Positions 38,030 through 47,047 of a stretch of DNA of 54,571 bases are shown here, one piece after another. The position numbers were made by a program, and so were the translations under genes. Position 1 is the first letter of the stretch; each line of letters opens with the position of its first letter. The stretch is from Caldilineales bacterium (GTDB lineage: Bacteria; Chloroflexota; Anaerolineae; J102): contig JAIBAP010000041.1 in the NCBI GenBank assembly GCA_019695115.1, forward strand, positions 1 through 54,571, given 5' to 3'. Under the pieces are notes generated by a model. That model was not told where the DNA came from and did not search any database. It was given only the letters and a program-made list of their open reading frames with translations.

Positions 38030-38051
38030 ATTGTCGATATATTGTCGATAT
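38030..38051. repeat. 11-bp tandem direct repeat between divergent promoters
   Basis: ATTGTCGATAT occurs twice head to tail, immediately upstream of the plus-strand -35 and 31 bases upstream of the adhesin -35. Possible activator or repressor site. Confidence 0.5.
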
Positions 38052-38056
38052 TTATC

Positions 38057-38086
38057 TTGACAAGGGTGGCTTCCTGGTGCTATGAT
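38057..38086 (+). promoter_or_regulatory. Promoter of the FAD oxidoreductase
   Basis: TTGACA (38057-38062), 18-base spacer, TATGAT (38081-38086). The start near 38093 leaves a leader of about 40 nt. Confidence 0.65.
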
Positions 38087-38133
38087 CGAGGCCGCCCCAC
38101 CCTCGAACGCCATCTCACCCCCCATTTTCTGCC

Positions 38134-39696
38134 ATGTCCAGCCGCAGCCCCGCCCGTATCGTCGTCATCGGCGCCGGCGTGGGTGGCCTCAGCGCCGCCG
38201 CCGCCCTGGCCCGCGCCGGCCTGGATGTCACCGTCCTCGAAGCCCATGTCTACCCCGGCGGTTGCGCCGGGACCTTCTACCACCAGGGCTATCGCTTCGA
38301 GGCCGGGGCCACCCTTGCCGGCGGCTTCTACCCCGGCGGCCCCATGGATCTGGTCGCCGGCGCCGCCGGCCTGGCCTCCTGGCCCGCCCATCCCGCCGAC
38401 CCGGCCCTGATCGTCCACCTGCCCGACGGTCAACGAATTATCCGCTGGGGCGATGAACGCCGCCAGACCGAACACGAGCGCGCCTTCGGGCCAGAGTCCA
38501 ACGCCTTCTGGCGCTGGCAGGAGCGCACGGCCGATGCCCTGTGGGATTTCGCCCTGCGGCTGCCGCCCTGGCCGCCACAAGCGCCCGCCCACCTGCTCGA
38601 TCTGGCGCGGCAGGGCCTGGACTGGCTGGCCGCCGCGCCCACCGCCCGCCTTCATCCCGCGCTGCTGGCCGGCGCCTTCCTGCCGCTGTCGGCCTATCTG
38701 GGTCGAGCCTCCGAGGCCATGCGGCTGTTCATCGATGGCCAGCTTCTCATCGCCGCCCAAACCACCGCCGCCCACGCCAACGCCCTCTATGCCGCCGCCG
38801 CCCTGGACTTGCCCCGCCGCGGGGTCGTCCACCTGCAAGGTGGCATGGGCGCCATCGCCGCCAGCCTGGTCACGGCCATCCGCAACCACGGCGGCCGGGT
38901 CGAGTTCCGGCAAGAGGCGCAGCAGATCCGCCTGGAGCAGGGCCGGCCGGTCGGCGTCAAAACCAGGCGGGGCGATTTCCCCGCCGACCTGGTCATCGCC
39001 AACCTGCCGCCGTGGAACATCGGCCCCCTGCTCGGCGACGCCGCCCCCGCCCGCCTGCGCCGCTCGCCCTCGCTGCCGCAAGACGCCTGGGGCGCCTTCA
39101 TGGTCTATGTTGGCTTCGACGACGCCCTGGCGCCCGCCGATCTGCCCCTGCACCACCAGGTCATCGTCCGCCGGCCGCTGGCCGAGGGCAACACCGCCTT
39201 CCTCTCCCTCAGCCCGGCCTGGGATGCAAGCCGCGCTCCAGCCGGGCGCCGCGCCCTCACCATCAGCACCCACACCGCCTTGCAGCCCTGGTGGGAGCTG
39301 CACCAACACGACCCCGCCGCCTACGCCGCCCACCGCCAGGCCTACACCGACCGCCTGCTGAGCGCTGCCGAGCGCGTCCTGCCCGGTCTGCGCCAGGTTG
39401 CCGACCTTATCCTGCCCGGCACCCCCGTCACCTTCCAGCGTTTCACCCGCCGGCGGCAGGGCTGGGTGGGCGGCTTCCCCCAGACCAACCTGTTCCGCAC
39501 CTGGCCGCCGCAGCTGGCGCCCGGCCTGTGGATGGTTGGCGACAGCATCTTCCCCGGCCAATCCACCGCTGCCGTGGCCCTGGGCGGGCTGCGCGTGGCG
39601 AGGGCGGCGGCCCGGTCGTTGGGCGTCGAGATCGACCTGCGCGCCCCTGCCGGCGCCATCGTCCCGGCGCCGCTCATCGCCCCCGCCCTGTCATGA
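38134..39696 (+). CDS. CrtI/CrtISO-like FAD-dependent oxidoreductase
   Basis: 520 residues. FAD-binding Rossmann motif [25 protein letters not shown] (12-36) followed by the PGGCAGTF loop, both typical of phytoene desaturase, carotenoid isomerase and related enzymes. The C-terminal FAD motif is [25 protein letters not shown]. The middle ([21 protein letters not shown]) fits the same family. Substrate is unknown: a carotenoid or other polyprenoid is likely. It has its own promoter and is followed after 34 bases by a histidine kinase gene. Confidence 0.85.
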   Translation: MSSRSPARIVVIGAGVGGLSAAAALARAGLDVTVLEAHVYPGGCAGTFYHQGYRFEAGATLAGGFYPGGPMDLVAGAAGLASWPAHPADPALIVHLPDGQRIIRWGDERRQTEHERAFGPESNAFWRWQERTADALWDFALRLPPWPPQAPAHLLDLARQGLDWLAAAPTARLHPALLAGAFLPLSAYLGRASEAMRLFIDGQLLIAAQTTAAHANALYAAAALDLPRRGVVHLQGGMGAIAASLVTAIRNHGGRVEFRQEAQQIRLEQGRPVGVKTRRGDFPADLVIANLPPWNIGPLLGDAAPARLRRSPSLPQDAWGAFMVYVGFDDALAPADLPLHHQVIVRRPLAEGNTAFLSLSPAWDASRAPAGRRALTISTHTALQPWWELHQHDPAAYAAHRQAYTDRLLSAAERVLPGLRQVADLILPGTPVTFQRFTRRRQGWVGGFPQTNLFRTWPPQLAPGLWMVGDSIFPGQSTAAVALGGLRVARAAARSLGVEIDLRAPAGAIVPAPLIAPALS

Positions 39697-39730
39697 CGGC
39701 CGCAGCGCCAAACTGTGGTACAAATGCGCC

Positions 39731-41173
39731 ATGTCGCTCCGGCTTCGCCTCACCCTTTGGTATAGCACGCTCCTCGCCGTGCTCCTGGCGCTGATCGCCG
39801 TCATCTCGCTGGCGCTGGTGCGCGCCAGCGTCTTGGCTGATGTGAACAATGAAATCCAACGCAAGGGCGACCAGATCGCCAGCGTGCTGGAAATGGGTGC
39901 GCCTAGCGCCCCCATGTCCAGCCTCTTGGAGTCAGCCATCAGCGATTCGTTTGCCCCCGAGATGTATGTGCTGGTGCGGAAACTCGACCGGCGCGTGGTC
40001 TACCGTTCGACCAACCTGGCCAACCGGCTGATTCCACTGCCTGACCCGCAGTTCGAACAGGCCACGCAAGGGCGCAATGGCTTCTACTCGCTTTCATTCC
40101 AGCGGCCCAACGACCTGCGTGTCTATTTCCGGCCCGTCCACTTTGGCGGCGACATCATTGGCATCGTCCAGATCGGTCGCACCCTGGCCACCGAGCAAGC
40201 CATCCTCCGGCGGCTGACCATCAGCCTGTTCTGGATCTGCGCCGCGGCCCTGGCCCTGGCTGCGGGTGTGGGCTACTGGCTGGCGGGCGTGGCTTTGCGC
40301 CCCATCCAGCAGGCCACCGCCACTGCCCTCGAGATCACCCGCACCGGGCGGCTGGACCGCCGCGTTCCCGTCAGCCGCGCCCGCCAGGATGAGATCGGCG
40401 CCCTCATCAGCACCTTCAACGAAATGCTGGTGCGGCTGCAAGAGCTGTTCGAGCGCCAACGGCGCTTTTCCGGCGACATCAGCCACGAACTCCGCACCCC
40501 CCTCACCGCCATCCTCGGCAACACCACCCTCCTCAAGCGCGGGGCCGCGCTCCCGCCCGAAGAGCAGGCAGACATGCTGGACGAGATCGAAGCCGAAGCC
40601 CAGCACATGCGCCGCTTGATCACCGACCTCCTCCTCCTGGCCCAGGCCGACGCCGGTCTCGCCATCCAGCACGAGCGGGTGGAGTTGAACGCCCTCTTGC
40701 AGGATGTCTATCGCCAGGCCCAACGCCGCGCCGGCGACCGCAACCTGAGCATCGTCCACCAAGAACCGGCCCCCAACCTACCGGTTGTCGTCCTCGGCGA
40801 CGCCGACCGTCTGCGCCAGGCCCTGGTCAATCTGGTCGAGAACGCCATCCGCTACACGCCGCCCACAGGCCGGATCGACCTCAGCCTGCGAATCATCGGC
40901 GGGCAGGCCGAGATCGCCGTCAGCGACAGCGGCCAGGGCATCGCCCCCGAAGACCTGCCGCACATTTTCGACCGTTTCTACCGCGCCGACAAAGCCCGCA
41001 CCCGCGCCGATGGTGGGGCCGGGCTGGGGCTTTCGATTGTGCATTGGGTGGTGGAGGCGCACTGGGGCGAGATCGCCGTCGAATCCACGCCGGGCGAAGG
41101 CTCCACCTTCCGTATCCGGCTGCCGCTGGCCGAGCGCGCCCCCGCCGCCGGCCCCGTCGCACCCCCGGCATGA
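39731..41173 (+). CDS. Sensor histidine kinase without adjacent regulator
   Basis: 480 residues. Transmembrane helices at about 9-29 and 165-187 flank an extracytoplasmic sensor of about 135 residues. A HAMP domain follows (to about 240), then HisKA with phospho-acceptor H252 (SHELRTPL) and HATPase_c with N box LVNLVENAIRYTPP, G1 DSGQGIAPED and G2 GGAGLGLSIV. The length and order match OmpR-partner kinases, but no response regulator is in the window. The ATG at 39731 gives the usual short cytoplasmic start. Its stop overlaps the next start (ATGA), so the two are probably translated in coupling. Confidence 0.9.
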   Translation: MSLRLRLTLWYSTLLAVLLALIAVISLALVRASVLADVNNEIQRKGDQIASVLEMGAPSAPMSSLLESAISDSFAPEMYVLVRKLDRRVVYRSTNLANRLIPLPDPQFEQATQGRNGFYSLSFQRPNDLRVYFRPVHFGGDIIGIVQIGRTLATEQAILRRLTISLFWICAAALALAAGVGYWLAGVALRPIQQATATALEITRTGRLDRRVPVSRARQDEIGALISTFNEMLVRLQELFERQRRFSGDISHELRTPLTAILGNTTLLKRGAALPPEEQADMLDEIEAEAQHMRRLITDLLLLAQADAGLAIQHERVELNALLQDVYRQAQRRAGDRNLSIVHQEPAPNLPVVVLGDADRLRQALVNLVENAIRYTPPTGRIDLSLRIIGGQAEIAVSDSGQGIAPEDLPHIFDRFYRADKARTRADGGAGLGLSIVHWVVEAHWGEIAVESTPGEGSTFRIRLPLAERAPAAGPVAPPA

Positions 41174-42363
41174 CCCTCACCCCGGCCCTGGTGCGCTGGC
41201 TGCAAGGCGACGAAGCCGCCCCCTGGCTGGCCGAACTCAGCGCCCGCCCCCCTGCCGACGCCGAGCTTCTGCCCACCCTCGACCGGCTGCGCCGCCATCT
41301 CCCGTCCGACCGCGCCGCCGCCCTGGTCGAGACCGCCCGCCTGCGCCAGCGCGCCGCCGCCAAATTCCCGCCGACGGCCAGGCGCATGTTCTTCAGCCGC
41401 CCCGCCCTGGAACAGGCCAGCCCCGCCGCCGTCGCCGCCCACACCGCCCGGCGCTTCGCCAGCATGGACTGGGTAGCCGATCTGGGCTGCGGCTTGGGCG
41501 GCGATAGCCTGGCCCTGGCCGCCGCCGGCCCGAACGTCCTGGCGGTGGACTCGGACCTGCTGGCCCTGGCCCTGGCGCAGGCCAACGCCCGCGCCCTGGC
41601 CCCGCCCGGCCGCCTGCACCTTGTCCTCGGCGATGTCACCCGCCCGGCCTGGCGCGCCCCCGCCGCCTGGGCCGACCCCGGCCGTCGCACTGACGCCGGC
41701 CGCATCTTCGACCCCGACCGCCTGCAGCCGCCCCTGGCCGCCCTGCTCGCCCTGCATGAGGCGACCCCCCACCTGGGGATCAAGCTCATGCCCGGCCTGC
41801 CTCATGCCGCCATCCCGCCCGGCGCCGAAGCCGAGTGGATCAGCCTGGACGGCGAACTGAAAGAAGCGGTGTTGTGGTTCGGCGACCTGGCCGGCGCGCC
41901 CGTCCGCCGGGCCACGCTCCTCCCGGCCGGCGTCGAGATCACGGCCGGCGGGGCGCAGGCGGCGGTGCGACCTCCGGGCGGCTGGCTGTACGAACCCGAC
42001 CCGGCTGTGATCCGGGCAGGGGCGGTGGGCGACCTGGCCGTGCAGATCGGCCTCTGGCAGGTCGACCCCGACATCGCCTATCTCTCTGGCGATGACCTGC
42101 ACCCCACCCCCTTCGCCCGCGCCTGGGCCATCCTCGAACACCTCCCCTTCGATCTCAAGGCCCTCAACCGGCGCCTGCGCGCCCTGGGCGGCCAGGTGGT
42201 GGCCGTGAAGAAGCGCGGCTCACCCCTCGACCCCGAATCCTTCCGCCGCCGCCTGTTCCATCAGCCCGGCGGGAGGCCGTTGGTGGTGGTGGTCACGCGG
42301 GTGGGGGGCAGGCCGTGGGTGTTGATCGGCGAAGAAAGGCAGGGGGTGGTAGTTGAACGGTGA
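41170..42363 (+). CDS. SAM-dependent methyltransferase, THUMP-like
   Basis: 397 residues. Class I methyltransferase core with motif I VADLGCGLGGDSLALAAAG (about 101-119), then AVDSD and a motif with GDVTRP. The C-terminal part (DLKALNRRLRALGGQVVAVKKRG) resembles the THUMP-like domain of a bacterial family usually annotated only as class I SAM methyltransferase. An RNA or protein substrate is possible; none is shown. The ATG overlaps the kinase stop by 4 bases. Confidence 0.8.
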   Translation: MTLTPALVRWLQGDEAAPWLAELSARPPADAELLPTLDRLRRHLPSDRAAALVETARLRQRAAAKFPPTARRMFFSRPALEQASPAAVAAHTARRFASMDWVADLGCGLGGDSLALAAAGPNVLAVDSDLLALALAQANARALAPPGRLHLVLGDVTRPAWRAPAAWADPGRRTDAGRIFDPDRLQPPLAALLALHEATPHLGIKLMPGLPHAAIPPGAEAEWISLDGELKEAVLWFGDLAGAPVRRATLLPAGVEITAGGAQAAVRPPGGWLYEPDPAVIRAGAVGDLAVQIGLWQVDPDIAYLSGDDLHPTPFARAWAILEHLPFDLKALNRRLRALGGQVVAVKKRGSPLDPESFRRRLFHQPGGRPLVVVVTRVGGRPWVLIGEERQGVVVER

Positions 42364-42386
42364 GGGTAGGCGATGACCTTTTTCGC

Positions 42387-42415
42387 TTGCAGTCTATCAG
42401 CCAGTGGCGTATAAT
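42387..42415 (+). promoter_or_regulatory. Promoter of the HigBA-like pair
   Basis: TTGCAG (42387-42392), 17-base spacer, perfect TATAAT (42410-42415). The ATG at 42422 is only 7 bases downstream, so the transcript is expected to be leaderless. Confidence 0.65.
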
Positions 42416-42421
42416 GAGGTT

Positions 42422-42739
42422 ATGGTTTTCATCGAAACGCCGCTATTCACCAAGTTGGTGTCCGATTATTTGAGCGATGAGGAATACGCCGAATTGCAGC
42501 AAGTGATATTGCTGCGTCCAGAAGCCGGAACAGTCATCCCGGGTAGTGGCGGTCTTCGCAAACTCCGGTGGGCAGTCGGACAACAAGGCAAGAGAGGTGG
42601 GTTGCGCGTGATTTATTACTGGGTGACAGCCGACTCGATCATCTACCTCTTGTTTCTCTATCGAAAGAATGAACAAGAGGACTTGACACCCGATCAACTT
42701 AGCGTTTTGCGCCGTTTGATCAAGGAGTACCTGACATGA
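42422..42739 (+). CDS. RelE/HigB-type toxin
   Basis: 105 residues resembling HigB2/RelE-family toxins (PF06296-like): FIETPLFTKLVSDYLSDEEYAELQ, RPEAGTVIPGSGGLRKLRW, GKRGGLRVIYYW and FLYRKNEQEDLTPDQ. The family cleaves mRNA on the ribosome. I chose the ATG at 42422 because an upstream GTG at 42404 would put the -10 box inside the gene. Its stop overlaps the antitoxin start (ATGA). Confidence 0.88.
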   Translation: MVFIETPLFTKLVSDYLSDEEYAELQQVILLRPEAGTVIPGSGGLRKLRWAVGQQGKRGGLRVIYYWVTADSIIYLLFLYRKNEQEDLTPDQLSVLRRLIKEYLT

Positions 42740-43041
42740 ATGAACAAGATTTCGCAATGCTCGTCGAAAGTGTCAAACAAGCAGGCGCCATCCGCCGTGG
42801 CGCGCTTGCGCCTGGACGCACCTTCGAGTTTTCGCCGCTCGATGTCAAAGCAATCCGTACCCGCCTGCAGAAGTCGCAGACTGAGTTTGCACAGATGATT
42901 GGCGTGAGCGTCGCCACCCTCCAAAACTGGGAGCAAGGGCGACGCAAACCGGAAGGCCCGGCCCGTGCGTTGCTGCAAGTGGCGCTTCGGAATCCGGAAG
43001 CGGTCGCCGAAGCACTGTCCGGCGAAGCGACGGTTGCCTGA
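42736..43041 (+). CDS. XRE-family antitoxin (HigA2/NadS-like)
   Basis: 101 residues. Helix-turn-helix SQTEFAQMIGVSVATLQNWEQGRRKPEGPA at about 48-76, with an N-terminal arm that presumably wraps the toxin. The class represses its own promoter; the site at 42387-42415 has no obvious palindrome. It overlaps the toxin gene by 4 bases. Confidence 0.88.
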   Translation: MNEQDFAMLVESVKQAGAIRRGALAPGRTFEFSPLDVKAIRTRLQKSQTEFAQMIGVSVATLQNWEQGRRKPEGPARALLQVALRNPEAVAEALSGEATVA

Positions 43042-43124
43042 CCTGGCACCGGCATTGGAGGCATCCAGAATGACAGGCAAAGACTATTTGATGATCAGCG
43101 AAGGCGCCCTGTTCCCAACTTGAC

Positions 43125-43153
43125 TTGAAAACAGGTGATGTGCACGCTATAAT
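43125..43153 (+). promoter_or_regulatory. Promoter of the TumAE-like pair
   Basis: TTGAAA (43125-43130), 17-base spacer, perfect TATAAT (43148-43153), 59 bases upstream of the first gene. Confidence 0.65.
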
Positions 43154-43211
43154 GACATCGAATGCACGGAGATTTCTGTGTTGAATTTCTGCTCAAGGTG
43201 ATCGACCAACC

Positions 43212-43517
43212 ATGATTACAGCCACCATTACTGAAATCATCGACGACTTACGAGCTGCAGATGAGATTACTCGTCGCTTCGAACGCGTTTACTGGTTAAG
43301 CTCCTCCGATTTCTACGATCTCTACCACCAGGGCTTGTTGGATGATGGGGAACACCTGGAGGATTTCACGATGTGGGCAGGCTTTTATGAAATCGCTCTG
43401 GAACGCGAACGGGCCTTGCAGCAGATCTCGCAACGACGTGCGCAACATCTTCGTCGGCAAGCTGGTCAGGGCCTGATCAAGATCGAGCCGCCCGAACCGA
43501 TGCTTGCGATGGCATAA
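43212..43517 (+). CDS. Probable antitoxin of a TumA/TumE-type module
   Basis: 101 residues, mainly helical, charged, no membrane segment (EIIDDLRAADEITRRFERVY, LYHQGLLDDGEHLEDFTMWA). I identify it by its position 12 bases upstream of a TumE-like gene; the sequence alone would be hypothetical. Confidence 0.6.
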   Translation: MITATITEIIDDLRAADEITRRFERVYWLSSSDFYDLYHQGLLDDGEHLEDFTMWAGFYEIALERERALQQISQRRAQHLRRQAGQGLIKIEPPEPMLAMA

Positions 43518-43529
43518 GGTGCCACCCTG

Positions 43530-43982
43530 ATGTCGTTTCCCTCGCGCCCTGAGTATGAAAAACTTCTTTACGGGTTGGTAGACGCCTATCCTAATGAAAT
43601 TGCCGTCTCGACGCTTCGCTTGTTTAGTGTCAGCGCGTTGACCGCAACCGTCCAGGGTGAGGTTCAGTTTTATAATGGCCTGAGCTTGCGCGTCTTTGAG
43701 GTCGTAGATTTTGGGTTGGGGCGAGTTGTGCAGTACAGCTATACCATTTTTGCCGAAACACAACGCGTGCGCTGGTACGATCCGCAGCCGCATGCTGAAA
43801 TTCCTGCACTGGCGCATACCTTCCCACATCATTTGCACGATCATCCCGATATCAAACACAACCGACAACCAGCGCCGCGAATCAGTTTCGTCCAACCCAA
43901 TATCGAGGTTCTCGTCGATGACTGCCGTGAACTTGGGAAACGGTTGCCTGAAATCCTCGAAATGATGGGAGATGTAGACTGA
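43530..43982 (+). CDS. TumE-like (DUF6516) toxin
   Basis: 150 residues. The wording [35 protein letters not shown] matches the DUF6516/TumE pattern, with an aromatic-Arg-Trp strand, PH motifs and a His-rich loop. Family members act as toxins in two-gene modules; the biochemical activity is not settled to my knowledge. Its stop overlaps the cinA start by one base, so cinA is probably on the same transcript. Confidence 0.72.
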   Translation: MSFPSRPEYEKLLYGLVDAYPNEIAVSTLRLFSVSALTATVQGEVQFYNGLSLRVFEVVDFGLGRVVQYSYTIFAETQRVRWYDPQPHAEIPALAHTFPHHLHDHPDIKHNRQPAPRISFVQPNIEVLVDDCRELGKRLPEILEMMGDVD

Positions 43983-44770
43983 TGGCCTCGCTCTCAGCAG
44001 TATCGCTGTTTGAAGTAAGCGTCCACATCGGCCGCCTCCTGCTCACCCGCGGCCTCACCATCGCCCTGGCCGAATCCTGCACCGGCGGGTTGCTGGCCAG
44101 CGCCCTGACCGATGTGGCCGGCAGCTCGGCCTATGTGTTGGGCGGCGTCGTCTCCTACAGCAACGAGGCCAAGATGCGGCTGCTGGGCGTGCACGAGAGC
44201 ACACTGCTGGCCCACGGCGCCGTCAGCCCGCAGGCGGCAGCAGAGATGGCGCAGGGGGCGCGGCGGCTGTTCGGCAGCGACCTGGCCGTGGCCGTGACGG
44301 GCATCGCCGGGCCGGGCGGGGGGACGGTGGAGAAGCCGGTGGGGCTGGTCTATCTCCACCTGGCCGGCCAGGACGCCGGCTGGGGCGAGCGCCATGTCTG
44401 GCCTTACGACCGCCTGGGCAATAAACTGGCGTCGGCGGCGGCGGGGTTGGGGATGGTGGGGCGGTTTTTGGGGGAGAGGGTGGAGAGTGGGGATTGGAGA
44501 TTGGCGGGTGGAGATTGGAGATTGGAGATTGGGGGCCAGCCGGTGGTGGTGGAGGCGAGTTGGCGCCAGGGGAGGTGGCGGGTGGGGGCGGTGTGGCTGG
44601 CGGGGCAGCGGCGGGAAGTGGTGGGGCAGGGGCGGCAGGGGCCGGAGGCGGACGGGATGACCAGCGTCATGGTCGAGTTGGCCAGCGGGGCGCGCCTCGA
44701 GTTGTGGGTGGATGTAGGGCGGGGGGAGTGGCGGGTGGGGAGGGTGTGGGAGGTGGAGAGGGCGGTGTAG
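43982..44770 (+). CDS. cinA: CinA C-terminal domain protein (NMN amidohydrolase) with odd tail
   Basis: 262 residues. The first 165 form the CinA C-terminal domain, which deamidates nicotinamide mononucleotide: [64 protein letters not shown]. Stand-alone versions are usually about 160-170 residues. Here an extra 95 residues follow, starting with translated GGAGATT word repeat ([16 protein letters not shown]) and continuing in a Trp/Arg/Gly-rich sequence without known fold. The tail probably arose by repeat insertion through the old stop. Confidence 0.85.
   Translation: MASLSAVSLFEVSVHIGRLLLTRGLTIALAESCTGGLLASALTDVAGSSAYVLGGVVSYSNEAKMRLLGVHESTLLAHGAVSPQAAAEMAQGARRLFGSDLAVAVTGIAGPGGGTVEKPVGLVYLHLAGQDAGWGERHVWPYDRLGNKLASAAAGLGMVGRFLGERVESGDWRLAGGDWRLEIGGQPVVVEASWRQGRWRVGAVWLAGQRREVVGQGRQGPEADGMTSVMVELASGARLELWVDVGRGEWRVGRVWEVERAV
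44491..44533. repeat. GGAGATT word repeat inside cinA
   Basis: Several GGAGATT/GGATTGG words in a row, of the same family as the blocks at 46961 and 49266. Confidence 0.8.
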
Positions 44771-44775
44771 GTGGA

Positions 44776-44878
44776 GTTCGCACGCCCACGTGCGAATGGC
44801 AATGCCGATTGCGGAGTTCGCACGCCCACGTGCGAACGGGCAAGGCCGATCGCGGAGTTCGCACGCCCACGTGCGAAC
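44776..44878. repeat. Array of three palindromes, family C
   Basis: Units at 44776, 44816 and 44857: (G)TTCGCACG-CCCA-CGTGCGAA(C). The spacers between them are also similar to each other (GCAATGCCGATTGCGGA type). It lies between the convergent cinA and subtilase genes and could end both transcripts. Confidence 0.9.
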
Positions 44879-44908
44879 AGGAAAACAGAACGACGCCCGC
44901 GTCCGACC

Positions 44909-46954
44909 TCACGGCCGCAAAATCATCGGCATCACCACCCGATAACGGACGGTCGGCGTCGCCGTTGCCGTTGGCGTGACGGTTAGCTCCTCGGTCGCCG
45001 TCGGTGTGCTGGTCGGCTCCTCGGTCGGCGTCGGCGTGCTCGTCGCCTCGTCCGTTGGCGTCGCGGTCGGCGTACTTGTCGCTTCTTCCGTCGGCGTCGG
45101 TGTGCCGGTCGGCTCCTCCGTCGGCGTGCTCGTCGCCTCTGTGGTCGGCGTCGGGCTGCCCTCGGCCGGCCCCAGCTTGATACGCTGCGACGTCGTCTGC
45201 CCGCCCACCACGAAGAGCGGCGTCACCGTCGCCGTCTGATAGCCCGTCTGCTCGGCCCGGAGCTGATACTGGCCCCAGGGCAGCAGCAAGCTGAACCCAC
45301 CAGCCTCATCCGTCGTGACGCTGCCCACCGGCTGCCCGTTCCGCGTCAGGGCCGTGACCGCGGCGCCGGCGAGCGGCGTCCCGCCCAGGTCGGTCACATT
45401 CCCCGATAGATAACCCTGCTGGCTTAGCGATTCGATGGCGCGGCGGATGTTGACGATCCCCCAGCCAAAGAGATTGTTGGGCGAACCATCGACATCGGCC
45501 CCGCCGCAGGCGAAGCTGACGACCGGATCGGCGGTCATCTGCACGATGGCCTTGACCATGTCCGTCTGCCCGATCAGGCCGGGTGCGGCGTCCAATAGCA
45601 GGGCCACCACGCCCGCCACGTGCGGCCCGGCCATGCTGGTGCCCGAAAGCGGCAGATAGTCGTCGCCCGGCACACTGGAGATGACGCTGACGCCGGGCGC
45701 ACTCACATTCGGTTTGATATACGTTTGCCCGTTGTAGGTGACGGGGCCGCGGCTGCTGAAACTGGCCAGGGCATCGCTGGCATTGGTCGCGCCCACCGAG
45801 AACGAGCGCGGATAGATGGGGGCGGGGTTGGTGACCGAACTGCACGAATTGCCGGAGTTGCCGGCCGAAACCACCACCACGATGCCGGAGGCGTCGGCGG
45901 CGTTCACGGCCGGCTCGATGGCGCCAAGCTGGCTGGTGGTGCAGCCCTCATCCGGTGGGCAGCCCCACGAATTGTTCATCACATCCGGCGCTTTGCTGGG
46001 GTCGCCGTCGGTCATGGGGTCGCCGCCCAGCGGGTAGGGCGCCGTCAACCACTCGAAACACTCGATGTAGGTGGAAGGCCGGCCCCAGCCGTTGTCCATG
46101 TTGCGGCACGAGATCCACTTCGCTCCCGGCGCCACCCCCACCGCATAGCTGGCCCCGGCCGGCCAGTTGGGGGCAGTCGAAGCCAGGTCGTTGCCCACCA
46201 TCGTCCCCATGGTGTGGGTGCCGTGGCCGTCGTCATCACACGGCGCCAGGCTGTCGTAACCGCACGCGTTGCCGGGGTCGGCGGGCGGCACATCCTCGTG
46301 GATGCTATCGTGCCAGTTGTAGTTGTGATCGGCGGTCTGCGTCCCTGCATCCCACCCCCGGTACTTATCCTTGATCGCCTCGTGCTTCCAATCGTAGCCC
46401 GTATCCTGACCAGAGACGATGATCCCGGCCCCGGTGTAGCCCTGCGACCAGGCCCACGGTGCCTGCACCCGCTGCACGCCCCAGGTGATGCTAGTCGCCT
46501 CGCCCGCGGCCTGGTCGGAGACAGGCAGCGGCTCAGCCGAGCGATAGGCGGCGTCGGAGACTAGCTTTTTCACGCCGGGCAAGGCCAGCACGCGGTCGAT
46601 CTGCGCTTGCGTCAGCTCGGTCTGGATGGCGTTCACGATCCAGAAACGGCGATAACTTGCGCCCATGCGATCCAGCTCAGCCAGCACGGGCGCCTGTGTG
46701 CGTAGCGCCTGCCGGCGCAGGGCATCGTAGACCCAACGCCCGCGCGCCTCCTTGTCCGGCAGCCGATAGGCCGGGCTGAGGTCGGTCGCCTCGCCCAAGA
46801 CGATGAGCACAGCGGCGCGGTCGCTCTGGCGTAGCTCTTGCACAATCCGGCTATCGAGACGGGGGTCGGGCCGGGCGGCCAGCGGCGAGCCAATGACCAC
46901 CAGGCTGGCGGCGATGACAAACACGATGGCTATTGCAAAAATGTATGTGCGCAT
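44909..46954 (-). CDS. Secreted subtilisin-like serine protease
   Basis: 681 residues. N-terminal signal/anchor helix (4-21), an I9-like propeptide (about 35-135), then a peptidase S8 domain with triad D184 (GQDTGYD), H244 (DDGHGTH) and S440 (SGTSMAGP), and oxyanion N366 (SAGNSG). A carboxypeptidase-regulatory-like beta domain follows (about 515-605), then a Thr/Pro/Glu linker, and the protein ends YRVVMPMILRP. ATG 46954 opens onto the signal helix; the longer frame to 47044 translates the GGAGATT repeat. The endpoint tail resembles those of the GH39-like and adhesin proteins. Confidence 0.92.
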   Translation of the reverse strand: MRTYIFAIAIVFVIAASLVVIGSPLAARPDPRLDSRIVQELRQSDRAAVLIVLGEATDLSPAYRLPDKEARGRWVYDALRRQALRTQAPVLAELDRMGASYRRFWIVNAIQTELTQAQIDRVLALPGVKKLVSDAAYRSAEPLPVSDQAAGEATSITWGVQRVQAPWAWSQGYTGAGIIVSGQDTGYDWKHEAIKDKYRGWDAGTQTADHNYNWHDSIHEDVPPADPGNACGYDSLAPCDDDGHGTHTMGTMVGNDLASTAPNWPAGASYAVGVAPGAKWISCRNMDNGWGRPSTYIECFEWLTAPYPLGGDPMTDGDPSKAPDVMNNSWGCPPDEGCTTSQLGAIEPAVNAADASGIVVVVSAGNSGNSCSSVTNPAPIYPRSFSVGATNASDALASFSSRGPVTYNGQTYIKPNVSAPGVSVISSVPGDDYLPLSGTSMAGPHVAGVVALLLDAAPGLIGQTDMVKAIVQMTADPVVSFACGGADVDGSPNNLFGWGIVNIRRAIESLSQQGYLSGNVTDLGGTPLAGAAVTALTRNGQPVGSVTTDEAGGFSLLLPWGQYQLRAEQTGYQTATVTPLFVVGGQTTSQRIKLGPAEGSPTPTTEATSTPTEEPTGTPTPTEEATSTPTATPTDEATSTPTPTEEPTSTPTATEELTVTPTATATPTVRYRVVMPMILRP

Positions 46955-46960
46955 AGTGGT

Positions 46961-47011
46961 TTGGAAATTGGAGATTGGAGATTGGAAATTGGAGATTGGA
47001 GATTGGAGATT
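46961..47011. repeat. GGARATT word repeat upstream of the subtilase
   Basis: Seven or so GGAGATT/GGAAATT heptamers just before the subtilase start, followed by CCACCTGCC/CACTTGC words. They fill the gap to the helicase stop. Confidence 0.85.
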
Positions 47012-47047
47012 GCCACCTGCCACTTGCGACCTGACACCTGCCACCCC

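Noticed and set aside
42404-42421. GTG start for the HigB-like toxin
   Set aside because: It would include the TATAAT box in the coding region.
44776-44878. CRISPR-like regular array
   Set aside because: Only three units, palindromic repeats, and the spacers are near copies of each other; no cas gene is present.
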